This document shows positions 45,677 through 53,965 of a DNA stretch of 64,000 nt, piece after piece. How positions within the stretch are numbered: position 1 is the first letter of the stretch; every line of letters starts with the position of its first letter. A program made the translations under genes and the position numbers. Source of the stretch: Paenibacillus tengchongensis (GTDB lineage Bacteria; Bacillota; Bacilli; Paenibacillales; Paenibacillaceae); the NCBI RefSeq assembly GCF_008973665.1, contig NZ_WACP01000006.1, positions 62,001 through 126,000 on the forward strand, read 5' to 3'. Under the pieces are notes generated by a model, which worked only from the letters and a program-made list of their open reading frames with translations, ran no database searches and had not been told where the DNA came from.

Positions 45677-45980
45677 CTTCCTCACGATCCTTCGCCGCCA
45701 GAAATTCATCCTCCACAGAAGCAAAATCTCTGATTAGCTGGGCGTAAATCTCCGGACTGACCTGGCATTTCAAAGCACGGTCCAGCGCTTTACTCTTCTG
45801 GGCCAGCTTGAAATATTCCAGTTTGCCGCAGATATAGGCCCCCCGTCCCGACTTTTTGCCGGTCAGGTCAATCATGACTTCGCCTTCAGGAGTTCTGACC
45901 ACACGGATCAGCTCTTTCTTCGGCATCATTTCTTGGCTGGCCACGCATTTGCGCAGCGGCACCTTTCTTTGTTTCACCAT
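45669..45980 (-). CDS. ylxR: YlxR family RNA-binding protein (RnpM)
   Basis: 103 residues. The YlxR fold motifs PLRKCVASQEMMPKKELIRVV and GRGAYIC are present. It was described as an RNA-binding protein that modulates RNase P and as a nucleoid-linked regulator. GGGAGG precedes the ATG. It lies 30 bp after nusA. A Cys pair (residues 12 and 51) is kept. The tail is acidic. Confidence 0.95.
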   Translation of the reverse strand: MVKQRKVPLRKCVASQEMMPKKELIRVVRTPEGEVMIDLTGKKSGRGAYICGKLEYFKLAQKSKALDRALKCQVSPEIYAQLIRDFASVEDEFLAAKDREEDE

Positions 45981-46010
45981 GGTAAACGCCTCCCGTCCAT
46001 AATCCTCAAA

Positions 46011-47108
46011 TTAGTCGATGGAGACGGAATCCTGATGCATTTCATCATTGGAAGAGATCGGTCTGCCGAACTCCTGCTCGGCCTGGGTCTCGCTCTTAAT
46101 GTCGATCTTCCAGCCGGTCAGCTTGGCGGCAAGACGGGCGTTCTGACCCTTGATGCCAATGGCGAGCGACAACTGATAGTCAGGCACAATAACCCGGGCC
46201 ATCTTCTCAGCTTCAAACACCTGTACCTCCAGCACCTTGGACGGGCTGAGCGCGTTCGCCACATACTCTTCCACCGACTCCGAATAACGGACGATATCAA
46301 TCTTCTCGCCGCGCAGTTCAGTAACAATAGTCTGTACCCGTGTTCCTCTCGGACCGACGCAGGAACCTACCGGATCCACTTCGGGATTACGGGAGTATAC
46401 AGCGATCTTGGAACGGAACCCGGCTTCACGGGCAACCGAGCGGATCTCCACCACTCCGTCGAAAATTTCCGGAACCTCCAGCTCAAACAACCGCTTGAGC
46501 AGACCCGGATGGCTGCGGGACAGCAAGATCTGCGGGCCTTTGGTTGTGTTCTCCACCTTGGTAATATACGCTTTGATCCGTTCAGCCTGTTTGAACTTCT
46601 CGCCGGGCATTAGCTCCGTGAGCGGCAGAACGGCCTCGATCTTGCCGAGATCCACATAGATGTTGCGCAGATCCTGGCGCTGGACAAGGCCAGTTACGAT
46701 ATCTTCTTCCTTGTCGATAAAAGCGTTATAGATGAGTCCGCGTTCCGCTTCGCGGATACGCTGGGTCACCACCTGCTTGGCGGTCTGGGCGGCAATCCGC
46801 CCGAAGTCGCGCGGCGTAACCTCAAGCTCGGCCACATCCTCCAACTGGAAATGCGGGTTAATCTCTCTGGCCGCCGTCAGCGAAATTTCGGTACGGGAAT
46901 CCAGCACCTCTTCGACGATCAGCTTACGGGCGAACACCTTGATGACGCCGGTATTGCGGTTCATATCGACGCGCACGTTCTGCGCCGCATTAAAATTACG
47001 TTTATAGCTGGAGATCAGCGCAGCTTCGATGGCTTCAAACAGCACATCCTTGCTGATGCCCTTCTCCCTTTCCAGTTCATTCATAGCTTCAATAAAATCC
47101 ATACTCAT
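46011..47108 (-). CDS. nusA: Transcription termination/antitermination factor NusA
   Basis: 365 residues, the short Gram-positive form without C-terminal acidic repeats. The N-terminal RNA polymerase-binding domain (about 1-125) is followed by an S1 domain (VTGLVQRQDLRNIYVDLGK in outline), then KH1 (VGSCVGPRGTRVQTI) and KH2 (LAIGIKGQNARLAAKLTGW). It governs pausing, intrinsic termination and antitermination. GGGGGA lies upstream of the ATG. It is the second gene of the rimP-nusA-ylxR-rplGA-infB operon. Confidence 0.98.
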   Translation of the reverse strand: MSMDFIEAMNELEREKGISKDVLFEAIEAALISSYKRNFNAAQNVRVDMNRNTGVIKVFARKLIVEEVLDSRTEISLTAAREINPHFQLEDVAELEVTPRDFGRIAAQTAKQVVTQRIREAERGLIYNAFIDKEEDIVTGLVQRQDLRNIYVDLGKIEAVLPLTELMPGEKFKQAERIKAYITKVENTTKGPQILLSRSHPGLLKRLFELEVPEIFDGVVEIRSVAREAGFRSKIAVYSRNPEVDPVGSCVGPRGTRVQTIVTELRGEKIDIVRYSESVEEYVANALSPSKVLEVQVFEAEKMARVIVPDYQLSLAIGIKGQNARLAAKLTGWKIDIKSETQAEQEFGRPISSNDEMHQDSVSID

Positions 47109-47134
47109 GAAATTCCGGTCCCCCTTTCAAGACA

Positions 47135-47602
47135 TCAAAAAATAATGGCCAATCTCGCGCTGGCGACTTTGGCATACGGCACCACATGTTCTTTTTTGCC
47201 CGCGGAGATGAGCAGTTCCTCATTCTCGAACGAAAGCAAACGGCCCTCGAATTCCTTCAGGCCGGAAACAGGCTCATAGGTTGTCACATATACGTCCTTG
47301 CCCACCGCCTTGGCGACATCGGCAGCCTTCTTCAGCGGACGCTCCGCGCCGGGCGAGGATACTTCAAGGAAATAGGCCTCCGGAATCGGATCATTCTCAT
47401 CCAGCCGCGCGCTGAGATATTCGCTGATGGCGCCGCAGTCATCGATGTCAATGCCGCCTTCCTTGTCCACGAATATGCGCAGGAACCAGCTCGAGCCTTC
47501 CTTAACGTACTCCACGTCAACCAGTTCAAAACCATTCTCCTCGAGATAGGAGCCGAGCATTTGCTCTACCGTTTGTTTAATTTTGGATTTGGGTGTGCTC
47601 AA
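47135..47602 (-). CDS. rimP: Ribosome maturation factor RimP
   Basis: 155 residues, with the two-domain RimP pattern (FELVDVEYVKEG, LRIFVDKEGGIDIDDC, EVSSPGAERPL). It is needed for 30S maturation. The start is the TTG at 47602, ten bases after GGAGG; the longer frame is not conserved. It is the first gene of the nusA operon, behind a strong promoter at 47706-47734 and a leader hairpin. Confidence 0.96.
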   Translation of the reverse strand: MSTPKSKIKQTVEQMLGSYLEENGFELVDVEYVKEGSSWFLRIFVDKEGGIDIDDCGAISEYLSARLDENDPIPEAYFLEVSSPGAERPLKKAADVAKAVGKDVYVTTYEPVSGLKEFEGRLLSFENEELLISAGKKEHVVPYAKVASARLAIIF

Positions 47603-47648
47603 AAGAAAATTACCTCCACGAACTTGTCTTTTGCTATATACCAAAGAT

Positions 47649-47672
47649 AAAGAGTGGGTTTCCCCACTCTTT
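47649..47672 (-). promoter_or_regulatory. Leader hairpin of the rimP-nusA operon
   Basis: AAAGAGTGGG pairs with CCCACTCTTT around a four-base loop, about 30 bases downstream of the promoter. The minus-strand exit is TTTATCTTTGG, a weak T-run, so it may be an attenuator open to NusA feedback. Confidence 0.55.
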
Positions 47673-47705
47673 ACACAACGGACTTATCTCATTATTACCA
47701 AAAAA

Positions 47706-47734
47706 ATTATACCATAGTGCTCCCGGACTGACAA
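47706..47734 (-). promoter_or_regulatory. Sigma-A promoter of the rimP-nusA-infB operon
   Basis: Minus strand TTGTCA (47729-47734), 17-bp spacer, perfect TATAAT (47706-47711) preceded by TGG (extended -10). Confidence 0.85.
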
Positions 47735-47795
47735 GTGCCGGCCCTTGACGAAGGCGATTAACACCCCATTACGGCGCATCACCAGCCACTTGAAT

Positions 47796-47844
47796 CCCCG
47801 CAAAGTACCTGAGCAAGCTCCGGAGAGATCGCTCCACTTTGTGG
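47796..47844. repeat. Intergenic stem-loop repeat, copy A
   Basis: Begins CCCCGCAAAGTACCTGA and ends CACTTTGTGG. The ends are near-inverted repeats. The middle diverges from copies B and C. Confidence 0.75.
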
Positions 47845-47860
47845 CCATGCATTCCGGGGT

Positions 47861-47910
47861 CCCCGCAAAGTACCTGAATAGCCTTCGAAGCTACACTTCA
47901 CCTTGTGGGG
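47861..47910. repeat. Intergenic stem-loop repeat, copy B
   Basis: 50 bp, CCCCGCAAAGTACCTGAATA ... CTTCGAAGC ... CTTGTGGGG. It directly abuts the polC stop codon (0 bp gap). Closest match is copy C, in inverse orientation. Confidence 0.85.
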
Positions 47911-50900
47911 TCAGAATAGCGATAGCTGATTGCTCTCCGGCAAGCCGCGGAAGCAGCCCATGCCTGTCAGCAGCTCGATAATGGTCTTACTTGCCTTGGA
48001 TTTCTGCTGGAAGTCCTCAATGGACAGGAATTCTCCGGCGTCCTTGGCGGCGGCGATATTAATCGCCGCATTCTCACCGATACCGGCCAGTGCCGAGAAC
48101 GGCGGAATCAGGCTGGTGCCATCCACAGTAAAGCGCGTCGCCTGCGAGCGGTACAGATCGATGTTCTTGAACGTGAAACCGCGCGCCGTCATTTCCAGTG
48201 CCATCTCGAGAATCGGCAGCAGCGCCTTCTCCTTCGGCTGGGCCGAGAAGCCCTTACCCTCGATTTCGACAATCTGGCGGAAAATGGCGTCATAGCCCTG
48301 GCAGCACAATTCGATGTCGAAATCAGCCGCACGGACCGAGAAGTAAGTCGCATAAAACTCAATCGGATGATACAGCTTGAAGTAAGCGGTACGCACCGCG
48401 GAGATGACATAGGCCGCCGCATGCGCCTTCGGGAACATGTACTGGATTTTGAGGCAGGAGTCAATGTACCACTGCGGCACCTTGCACTTCTTCATCTCTT
48501 CAATCCATTCGTCACTGAGACCCTTGCCCTTACGCACGCTCTCTGTAATTTTAAACGCGAGACCCGCATCCATACCCGCTTTATAAATCAGATAAAGCAT
48601 AATATCGTCACGACAGCCGATAACTGTCTTAATGTTGCATGTATTATTCTTGATCAGCTCCTGCGCATTCCCGAGCCAGACGCCCGTTCCGTGCGACAGG
48701 CCGGAAATCTGCAGCAGGTCGGCAAAGCTCGACGGCTTCGATTCGATCAGCATCTGCCGGACGAACTTCGTCCCCATCTCGGGAACCCCGTAGGTGGCAA
48801 CAGGTGTACGAATCTGCTCAGGTCTCACTCCCAGCGCCTCGGTCGAGTTGAACATGCTCATCACCTTGGGATCATTCATCGGGATGGTTGTCGGGTCGAC
48901 GCCCGTCAAATCCTGCAGCATCCGCATCATGGTCGGATCGTCGTGTCCCAGAATATCGAGCTTGAGCAGGTTCGCATCGAAGGCGTGATAGTCAAAATGC
49001 GTCGTCTTCCACTCGGCGTTCACATCGTCAGCCGGATATTGTACCGGGGTGATATCTTCCACCTCAATATAATCCGGAACGACCACGATACCGCCCGGAT
49101 GCTGGCCGGTACTGCGCTTAACCCCGGTACAGCCGGCAGCCAGGCGGTTCAGCTCGGCACCGCGCCAATGCTTCTGGTGGTGCTCCTCATATTTCTTGGC
49201 GAAGCCGAAGGCCGTCTTCTCGGCTACCGTACCTATAGTTCCCGCACGGTATACATTGTCTTCACCAAACATGGTTTTGGTGAAATTGTGGGCCTGCGGC
49301 TGATATTCCCCGGAGAAGTTAAGATCGATATCGGGAACCTTATCGCCCTTAAAGCCCAGGAAGGTCTCGAACGGAATATCCTGTCCTTCCCCCTTCAGCT
49401 TGCCGCCGCAATCCGGACAATTCTTGTCCGGCAGGTCGAATCCGCTCGGCACGCTGCCGTCCAGGAACCATTCACTGTGTTTGCATTCCGGATTGCGGCA
49501 GATGTAATGGGCCGGGAGCGGGTTGACCTCGGAAATGCCGAGGAAAGTCGCCACGACAGATGAACCGACGGAACCACGGGAACCGACCAGATAGCCGTCG
49601 CGGTTCGATTTTTTGACCAGGCGTTCGGAAATCAGGTAGTTGGCGGAGAAGCCGTATTTGATAATCGGCGCCAGCTCCTTCTCCAGACGGGCTACTACCA
49701 CCTCCGGCAATTCCTCGCCGTAAATGGATTTAGCCGTATCGTAGCAGGTCTGGCGGATCTCTTCGTCGGCCCCTTCCAGATTCGGGGTAAAGAGCTTGCT
49801 CGGGAACAGCTCATAGTCCTCGAACCGTTCGGCTAGCGCTACGGTGTTGGTCACTACGACTTCCATCGCTTTGTCCGCGCCGAGGAATCCAAATTCCTCC
49901 AGCATCTCATCCGTCGTCCGGAAATGGGCATCCGGCTTGCGCTGGTCCTTCAGCGGGCTGAAGCCCGTAATTCCGTGAATGGTAATGTCGCGGAACATCT
50001 TGTCGCGGGGCTCCAGATAATGCACATTCCCTGTGGCAATGACCGGCTTGTTCATCCGTTCGCCAATCTCACATATTTTGCGTACAACATCCCGCAGATC
50101 TTCCGCTGTTGCCACGAAGCCCTTATCCACAAGATGCATATACATTGTCAGTGGCTGGATCTCCAGCACATCGTAGAATTCAGCTACTTCAATGGCTTCT
50201 TCCACCGTTTTGTTGAGGACGGCTTCAAAGAATTCGCCGCGCTCGCAGCCCGAAATGACCAGCAGGCCTTCCCGGTGCTGCTCCAGCTTCGATTTCGGAA
50301 TACAGGGAACCTTTTTGAAAAACTCTGTATGCGACATGGAAATCAGCTTGTACAGATTCTTCTTGCCCACTTCATTGAGGGCGTACACACCGCAGTGGAA
50401 CGGGCGGACATTCGACAGGTCATTGCCGGCATAGTCGTTCATCTGATCCAGCCGGGTGATGCCCTTCAGCTTCTCGGCGTCGGACAGAAGGCCGGTCAGA
50501 ATGCCGCCGAGCGCCACGGTATCGTCTACTGCACGGTGATGGCTCTCCAGCAGCACTTTATATTTATCGGCCAGCGTATTCAGCCTGTGGTTCTTCATGG
50601 AAGGAAACAAGAGGCGTGCCAGCTCAAGTGTATCGAGTGCCGGATTGGGCAATGTAGGCATGCCGTGCTTCACCAGCATCGCCTGGATAAAGCCCATATC
50701 GAAATTGGCGTTATGCGCCACCAGGATACTGTCCCCGATAAATTCCACAAAGCGCTTCAGCACCGGCTCCAGATCCGGAGCGTCCTTGACCATCTCGTCG
50801 GTAATATTGGTCAGCTGCTGAATGTGGTACGGTATTTTTTCATGCGGATTGACAAAGGTTGTATACCGCTCCAGCTCGGAGCCCTCGCGGTATTTAACCG

Positions 50901-52239
50901 CAGCCAGCTCCGTAATGTTGTTGCGGGTAATGGACAGGCCGGTGGTCTCGATGTCAAAGACAACGAATGTGGCCGTCTTCAGATCAATCGGCTGCGCATT
51001 CTCCACGACACTGACGGAATCGTTGACGATGTTCGCTTCGACGCCGTACAGCATCTTGATCTTGTTCTTGTGCGCGGCATGATTCGCTTCCGGAAAGCTC
51101 TGCACCACGCCGTGGTCAGTTACAGCTATCGCCGGGTGGCCCCATTTGGCCGCCGTTTTGACATAAGCATCGATCGGCGTGACCGCATCCATTGTGCTCA
51201 TTGTCGTATGCAGGTGGAATTCTACCCGTTTCTGTTTGGCGTTATCTTTGCGTGCCGGCGGTGCGGTAACCTCGCTGAGATCCGAAGGGATCATCACCAG
51301 CTCCGGAATCTGCATGAACCGGTCGTATTCCACTTTGCCGCGAACCTTGACCCACTTGCCGTTGGCGAGCTGGCCCATAATTTTCAAGTCTTCTTTGGTC
51401 TTGGCAAACATCTTCATCTGCAGCGAGTCTGTAAAGTCGGTGATATAGTAGGTGAACAGCGTATTGCCGTTGCGCAGCTCCTTGCTCTCCAGTCCGAAAA
51501 TGGTACCCTGAACCGTAATTTTCTTCTCTTCGTCCTGAATTTGCACAATCGGCACCGGCGGCTCTTTGATATCGTAACCGACCTGCAATTTAATGACCTC
51601 GTTCGGGTCAACTTCCTCCGCAGGCTCCTCCGGCTCGCTGGCCAGCATCATCAGTTCAACCAGTTCACGCTGCTCCTGCTGCAGCTTCTGCTGGAACTCT
51701 TCATAAGCCTCCGCTTTACTGCTCTCGTTGTCGGCGATTTGCAGCTTGACCTTGAGCGGCAAGGCGAAGAACCTGTTATAAAATGCCGTAACCGCGCCTT
51801 CGATGCCTTTCTTGCGGGCAAGCTCCAAGGCCATTGAATCGCTCAGGCTAAGCACCAGCGTCTCGCCCTGCAATTCCTGGCCGGACCGGGTCAGCCAGCC
51901 GTTGACCGAAGGAATTTCCCGCTGCACCCACTCCAGGAACAGGCCCCAATATTCATACACGATATCCGCGCGGCTGATCTTCCCATCATATTGAAACAAG
52001 AAGCTGACTTTGGCGATGTGTTGCAGCTTCTCGCGTACTTTCAGACAAAAGGTCCGGTACATCTGAGCCGGAACCAGACTTTCTTTGGCAATGACAATAT
52101 GCCAATCGCGGTTGCCGCGGCTGATCTCAACTCTTTCAATCACACCATCCAAAAAGTAGGGATCGATAACCGCCGGCGGAATCTCCGCCTGCTTCATCAG
52201 CAGTTCAAATCGTTTTCTTCTCTCCAAGTTCTGTTCCAT
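47911..52239 (-). CDS. polC: DNA polymerase III PolC-type alpha subunit
   Basis: 1442 residues, full-length Gram-positive PolC. An N-terminal region and OB domain (about 230-335) are followed by a PHP domain (FHLHTTMSTMDAVTP near 341) split by the inserted DEDDh 3'-5' exonuclease (VVFDIETTG near 427). A four-Cys zinc motif precedes the polymerase active-site segment VPDIDLNFSGEYQ near 965. It is the leading-strand replicase with its own proofreading. The ATG follows AAGGTG. The order proS-polC-rimP matches B. subtilis. A repeat element touches its stop codon. Confidence 0.98.
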   Translation of the reverse strand: MEQNLERRKRFELLMKQAEIPPAVIDPYFLDGVIERVEISRGNRDWHIVIAKESLVPAQMYRTFCLKVREKLQHIAKVSFLFQYDGKISRADIVYEYWGLFLEWVQREIPSVNGWLTRSGQELQGETLVLSLSDSMALELARKKGIEGAVTAFYNRFFALPLKVKLQIADNESSKAEAYEEFQQKLQQEQRELVELMMLASEPEEPAEEVDPNEVIKLQVGYDIKEPPVPIVQIQDEEKKITVQGTIFGLESKELRNGNTLFTYYITDFTDSLQMKMFAKTKEDLKIMGQLANGKWVKVRGKVEYDRFMQIPELVMIPSDLSEVTAPPARKDNAKQKRVEFHLHTTMSTMDAVTPIDAYVKTAAKWGHPAIAVTDHGVVQSFPEANHAAHKNKIKMLYGVEANIVNDSVSVVENAQPIDLKTATFVVFDIETTGLSITRNNITELAAVKYREGSELERYTTFVNPHEKIPYHIQQLTNITDEMVKDAPDLEPVLKRFVEFIGDSILVAHNANFDMGFIQAMLVKHGMPTLPNPALDTLELARLLFPSMKNHRLNTLADKYKVLLESHHRAVDDTVALGGILTGLLSDAEKLKGITRLDQMNDYAGNDLSNVRPFHCGVYALNEVGKKNLYKLISMSHTEFFKKVPCIPKSKLEQHREGLLVISGCERGEFFEAVLNKTVEEAIEVAEFYDVLEIQPLTMYMHLVDKGFVATAEDLRDVVRKICEIGERMNKPVIATGNVHYLEPRDKMFRDITIHGITGFSPLKDQRKPDAHFRTTDEMLEEFGFLGADKAMEVVVTNTVALAERFEDYELFPSKLFTPNLEGADEEIRQTCYDTAKSIYGEELPEVVVARLEKELAPIIKYGFSANYLISERLVKKSNRDGYLVGSRGSVGSSVVATFLGISEVNPLPAHYICRNPECKHSEWFLDGSVPSGFDLPDKNCPDCGGKLKGEGQDIPFETFLGFKGDKVPDIDLNFSGEYQPQAHNFTKTMFGEDNVYRAGTIGTVAEKTAFGFAKKYEEHHQKHWRGAELNRLAAGCTGVKRSTGQHPGGIVVVPDYIEVEDITPVQYPADDVNAEWKTTHFDYHAFDANLLKLDILGHDDPTMMRMLQDLTGVDPTTIPMNDPKVMSMFNSTEALGVRPEQIRTPVATYGVPEMGTKFVRQMLIESKPSSFADLLQISGLSHGTGVWLGNAQELIKNNTCNIKTVIGCRDDIMLYLIYKAGMDAGLAFKITESVRKGKGLSDEWIEEMKKCKVPQWYIDSCLKIQYMFPKAHAAAYVISAVRTAYFKLYHPIEFYATYFSVRAADFDIELCCQGYDAIFRQIVEIEGKGFSAQPKEKALLPILEMALEMTARGFTFKNIDLYRSQATRFTVDGTSLIPPFSALAGIGENAAINIAAAKDAGEFLSIEDFQQKSKASKTIIELLTGMGCFRGLPESNQLSLF

Positions 52240-52311
52240 GCCTCCCCCACCTTACTTGCGCATAGATCAATCTATAAAATTTTAACATGATAGAACCCAG
52301 AGTGCCATGAG

Positions 52312-52376
52312 AAAAAGCTTCCGGTAAGCAAAACGCCCGGGTTGTTAAGGCCCGCCGACTTTACTCGCCAGAAGCT
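52312..52376 (-). terminator. Long intrinsic terminator after proS
   Basis: An outer stem of about 18 bp (AGCTTC.GG..AG.AAA, with G-U pairs) encloses a GC-rich GGCGGGCC / CCCGGGCG-type hairpin; five T follow on the minus strand. Confidence 0.8.
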
Positions 52377-52407
52377 GAAATGGATACAGCAGATATAGTC
52401 AGGCGGA

Positions 52408-53856
52408 TTAATACGCCTTGGCAAATACTACGGTATGAGCAGCAGGCTTGCCGCAGCAAATACAGGTGTCTTTGGTCTCAGCCGGTTCAAACGGGATGTT
52501 GCGGCTGCCCGCACCCGTTTCTTCCTTGATGCCGGACTCGCACTCCTCGGAGCCGCACCAGCCGGCCAGGGCGAAACCGCGTTTCTCTTCCATCAGGCTC
52601 TTCATCTCTTCCAGCGTGTCCACGGAATAGAAGTGCTCCTCACGGAATTTCAGCGCACGCTCGAACATTTCATTGTGGACCTGCTCCAGCATCGCCTGGA
52701 CCTCTTCGACCAGGTTCTCCTGCTGGATGACCTTCTTCTCGCCGGAAATGCGGGAGACGAGTACGCATACGCCGTTCTCCATGTCACGCGGGCCCAGCTC
52801 CAGACGGATAGGCACGCCGCGCATTTCATATTCGTTGAACTTCCAGCCCGGCGTTACATCGGCACGGTCGTCGACGCGTACGCGCACGCCGGCGTCTTTC
52901 AACTGCTTGAAAAGTTCATCGGTACGGGCAATGACGGCATCACGGGTCTTCGGCGGACCAATTGGAATCATGATAACCTGGGTTGGGGCCACCTTCGGCG
53001 GCAGTGCCAGTCCGCGGTCATCTCCATGCACCATGATCAGCGAGCCAATCAGGCGTGTCGTGGAGCCCCAGGAGGTGGTGTGCACGTACTCCAGCACATT
53101 TTCCCGGCTCAAATACTGGATGTCAAAAGCGACAGCAAACTTGGTGCCGAGATAATGCGAGGTCGCCGCCTGGACAGCCCGTCCATCCTTCATCATTGCT
53201 TCAATGGAATAAGTATCCACTGCACCGGCAAACCGTTCGGAAGGTGTCTTCTGCCCGGTGATGACCGGGATCGCGAGATAGCTCTCAACGAAATCACGGT
53301 AGTTCTCCAGCATCCGCATTGTTTCTTCGCGCGCCTCTTCTTCGGTCTCATGCGCCGTATGGCCTTCCTGCCAGAGGAATTCCGTTGTGCGGATAAATGG
53401 AAGCGTCCGTTTCTCCCAGCGGACCACATTAGCCCACTGGTTAATCAGCACAGGCAGATCGCGGTAGGATTGAATCCATTTCGAGTACATATGGCCAAAC
53501 ATCGTCTCCGAAGTCGGACGGACGGCCAGACGCTCTTCCAGAACGTCGCCGCCGGCTTCCGTTACCCATGGGAGTTCAGGGTTAAAGCCTTCTACATGCT
53601 CTTTTTCCTTCTGGAAAAAGCTCTCCGGAATAAACACCGGGAAGTAAGCATTACGGTGGCCGGTCGCCTTCAGGCGGCGGTTCATTTCCTCCTGAATATG
53701 CTCCCAGATCTCGTAGCCTTCCGGCTTGAACACGATACAGCCGCGGACCGGGGAATAATCCATCAGATCCCCTTTTTTGATTACATCAATATACCAGCGT
53801 GAGAAATCCTCGCTTTGCGGCGTGATCTCGGTCACGAATTGCTTGTCTTTTGCCAT
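52408..53856 (-). CDS. proS: Prolyl-tRNA synthetase, archaeal/eukaryotic type
   Basis: 482 residues. This is the short ProRS form: class II motif 2 (VVRWEKRTLPFIRTTEFLWQEG) and motif 3 region, no editing insertion between motifs 2 and 3, then an anticodon-binding domain. The C-terminal zinc-binding domain has Cys pairs (WCGSEECE, CICCGKPA) and the terminal Tyr (FAKAY) typical of archaeal/eukaryotic ProRS. It charges tRNA-Pro. It occupies the rseP-proS-polC slot that in B. subtilis holds the bacterial-type enzyme of about 564 residues. GGGAGG precedes the ATG. Repeat elements lie directly upstream. Confidence 0.96.
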   Translation of the reverse strand: MAKDKQFVTEITPQSEDFSRWYIDVIKKGDLMDYSPVRGCIVFKPEGYEIWEHIQEEMNRRLKATGHRNAYFPVFIPESFFQKEKEHVEGFNPELPWVTEAGGDVLEERLAVRPTSETMFGHMYSKWIQSYRDLPVLINQWANVVRWEKRTLPFIRTTEFLWQEGHTAHETEEEAREETMRMLENYRDFVESYLAIPVITGQKTPSERFAGAVDTYSIEAMMKDGRAVQAATSHYLGTKFAVAFDIQYLSRENVLEYVHTTSWGSTTRLIGSLIMVHGDDRGLALPPKVAPTQVIMIPIGPPKTRDAVIARTDELFKQLKDAGVRVRVDDRADVTPGWKFNEYEMRGVPIRLELGPRDMENGVCVLVSRISGEKKVIQQENLVEEVQAMLEQVHNEMFERALKFREEHFYSVDTLEEMKSLMEEKRGFALAGWCGSEECESGIKEETGAGSRNIPFEPAETKDTCICCGKPAAHTVVFAKAY

Positions 53857-53876
53857 TGGCGAATCCTCCCAAACAG

Positions 53877-53927
53877 CCCCACAAAGTGAGGCAGTTGCTT
53901 CGTAGTTTATTCAAGTACTTTGCGGAG
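53877..53927. repeat. Intergenic stem-loop repeat, copy C
   Basis: CCCCACAAAGTGAGGCAG ... TTCAAGTACTTTGCGGAG. Its reverse complement aligns with copy B over its whole length (CCGCAAAGTAC.TGAATA ... C.TTGTGGGG). Confidence 0.85.
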
Positions 53928-53938
53928 ACCCCGACCCT

Positions 53939-53965
53939 CCCCGCAAAGTGAGGCGGTTGCTGCGC
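53939..53965. repeat. Intergenic repeat, half copy D
   Basis: 27 bp, CCCCGCAAAGTGAGGCGG then TTGCTGCGC, matching the first half of copy C with four differences. It directly abuts the rseP stop codon (0 bp gap). Confidence 0.75.

Larger units (their letters stand above)
47603..47910 (-). other. Leader and intergenic region of the rimP-nusA operon
   Basis: 308 bp without a gene. It holds the operon promoter, a 10-bp leader hairpin and two copies of the ~50-bp repeat element, all listed separately. Confidence 0.8.

Noticed and set aside
49924..51837. Plus-strand open frame of over 600 codons opposite polC
   Set aside because: Shadow of PolC; no motifs and no upstream Shine-Dalgarno sequence.
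53857..53965. T-box leader for proS
   Set aside because: Only about 108 bp separate rseP and proS, filled by repeat copies C and D; no T-box sequence or antiterminator was found.
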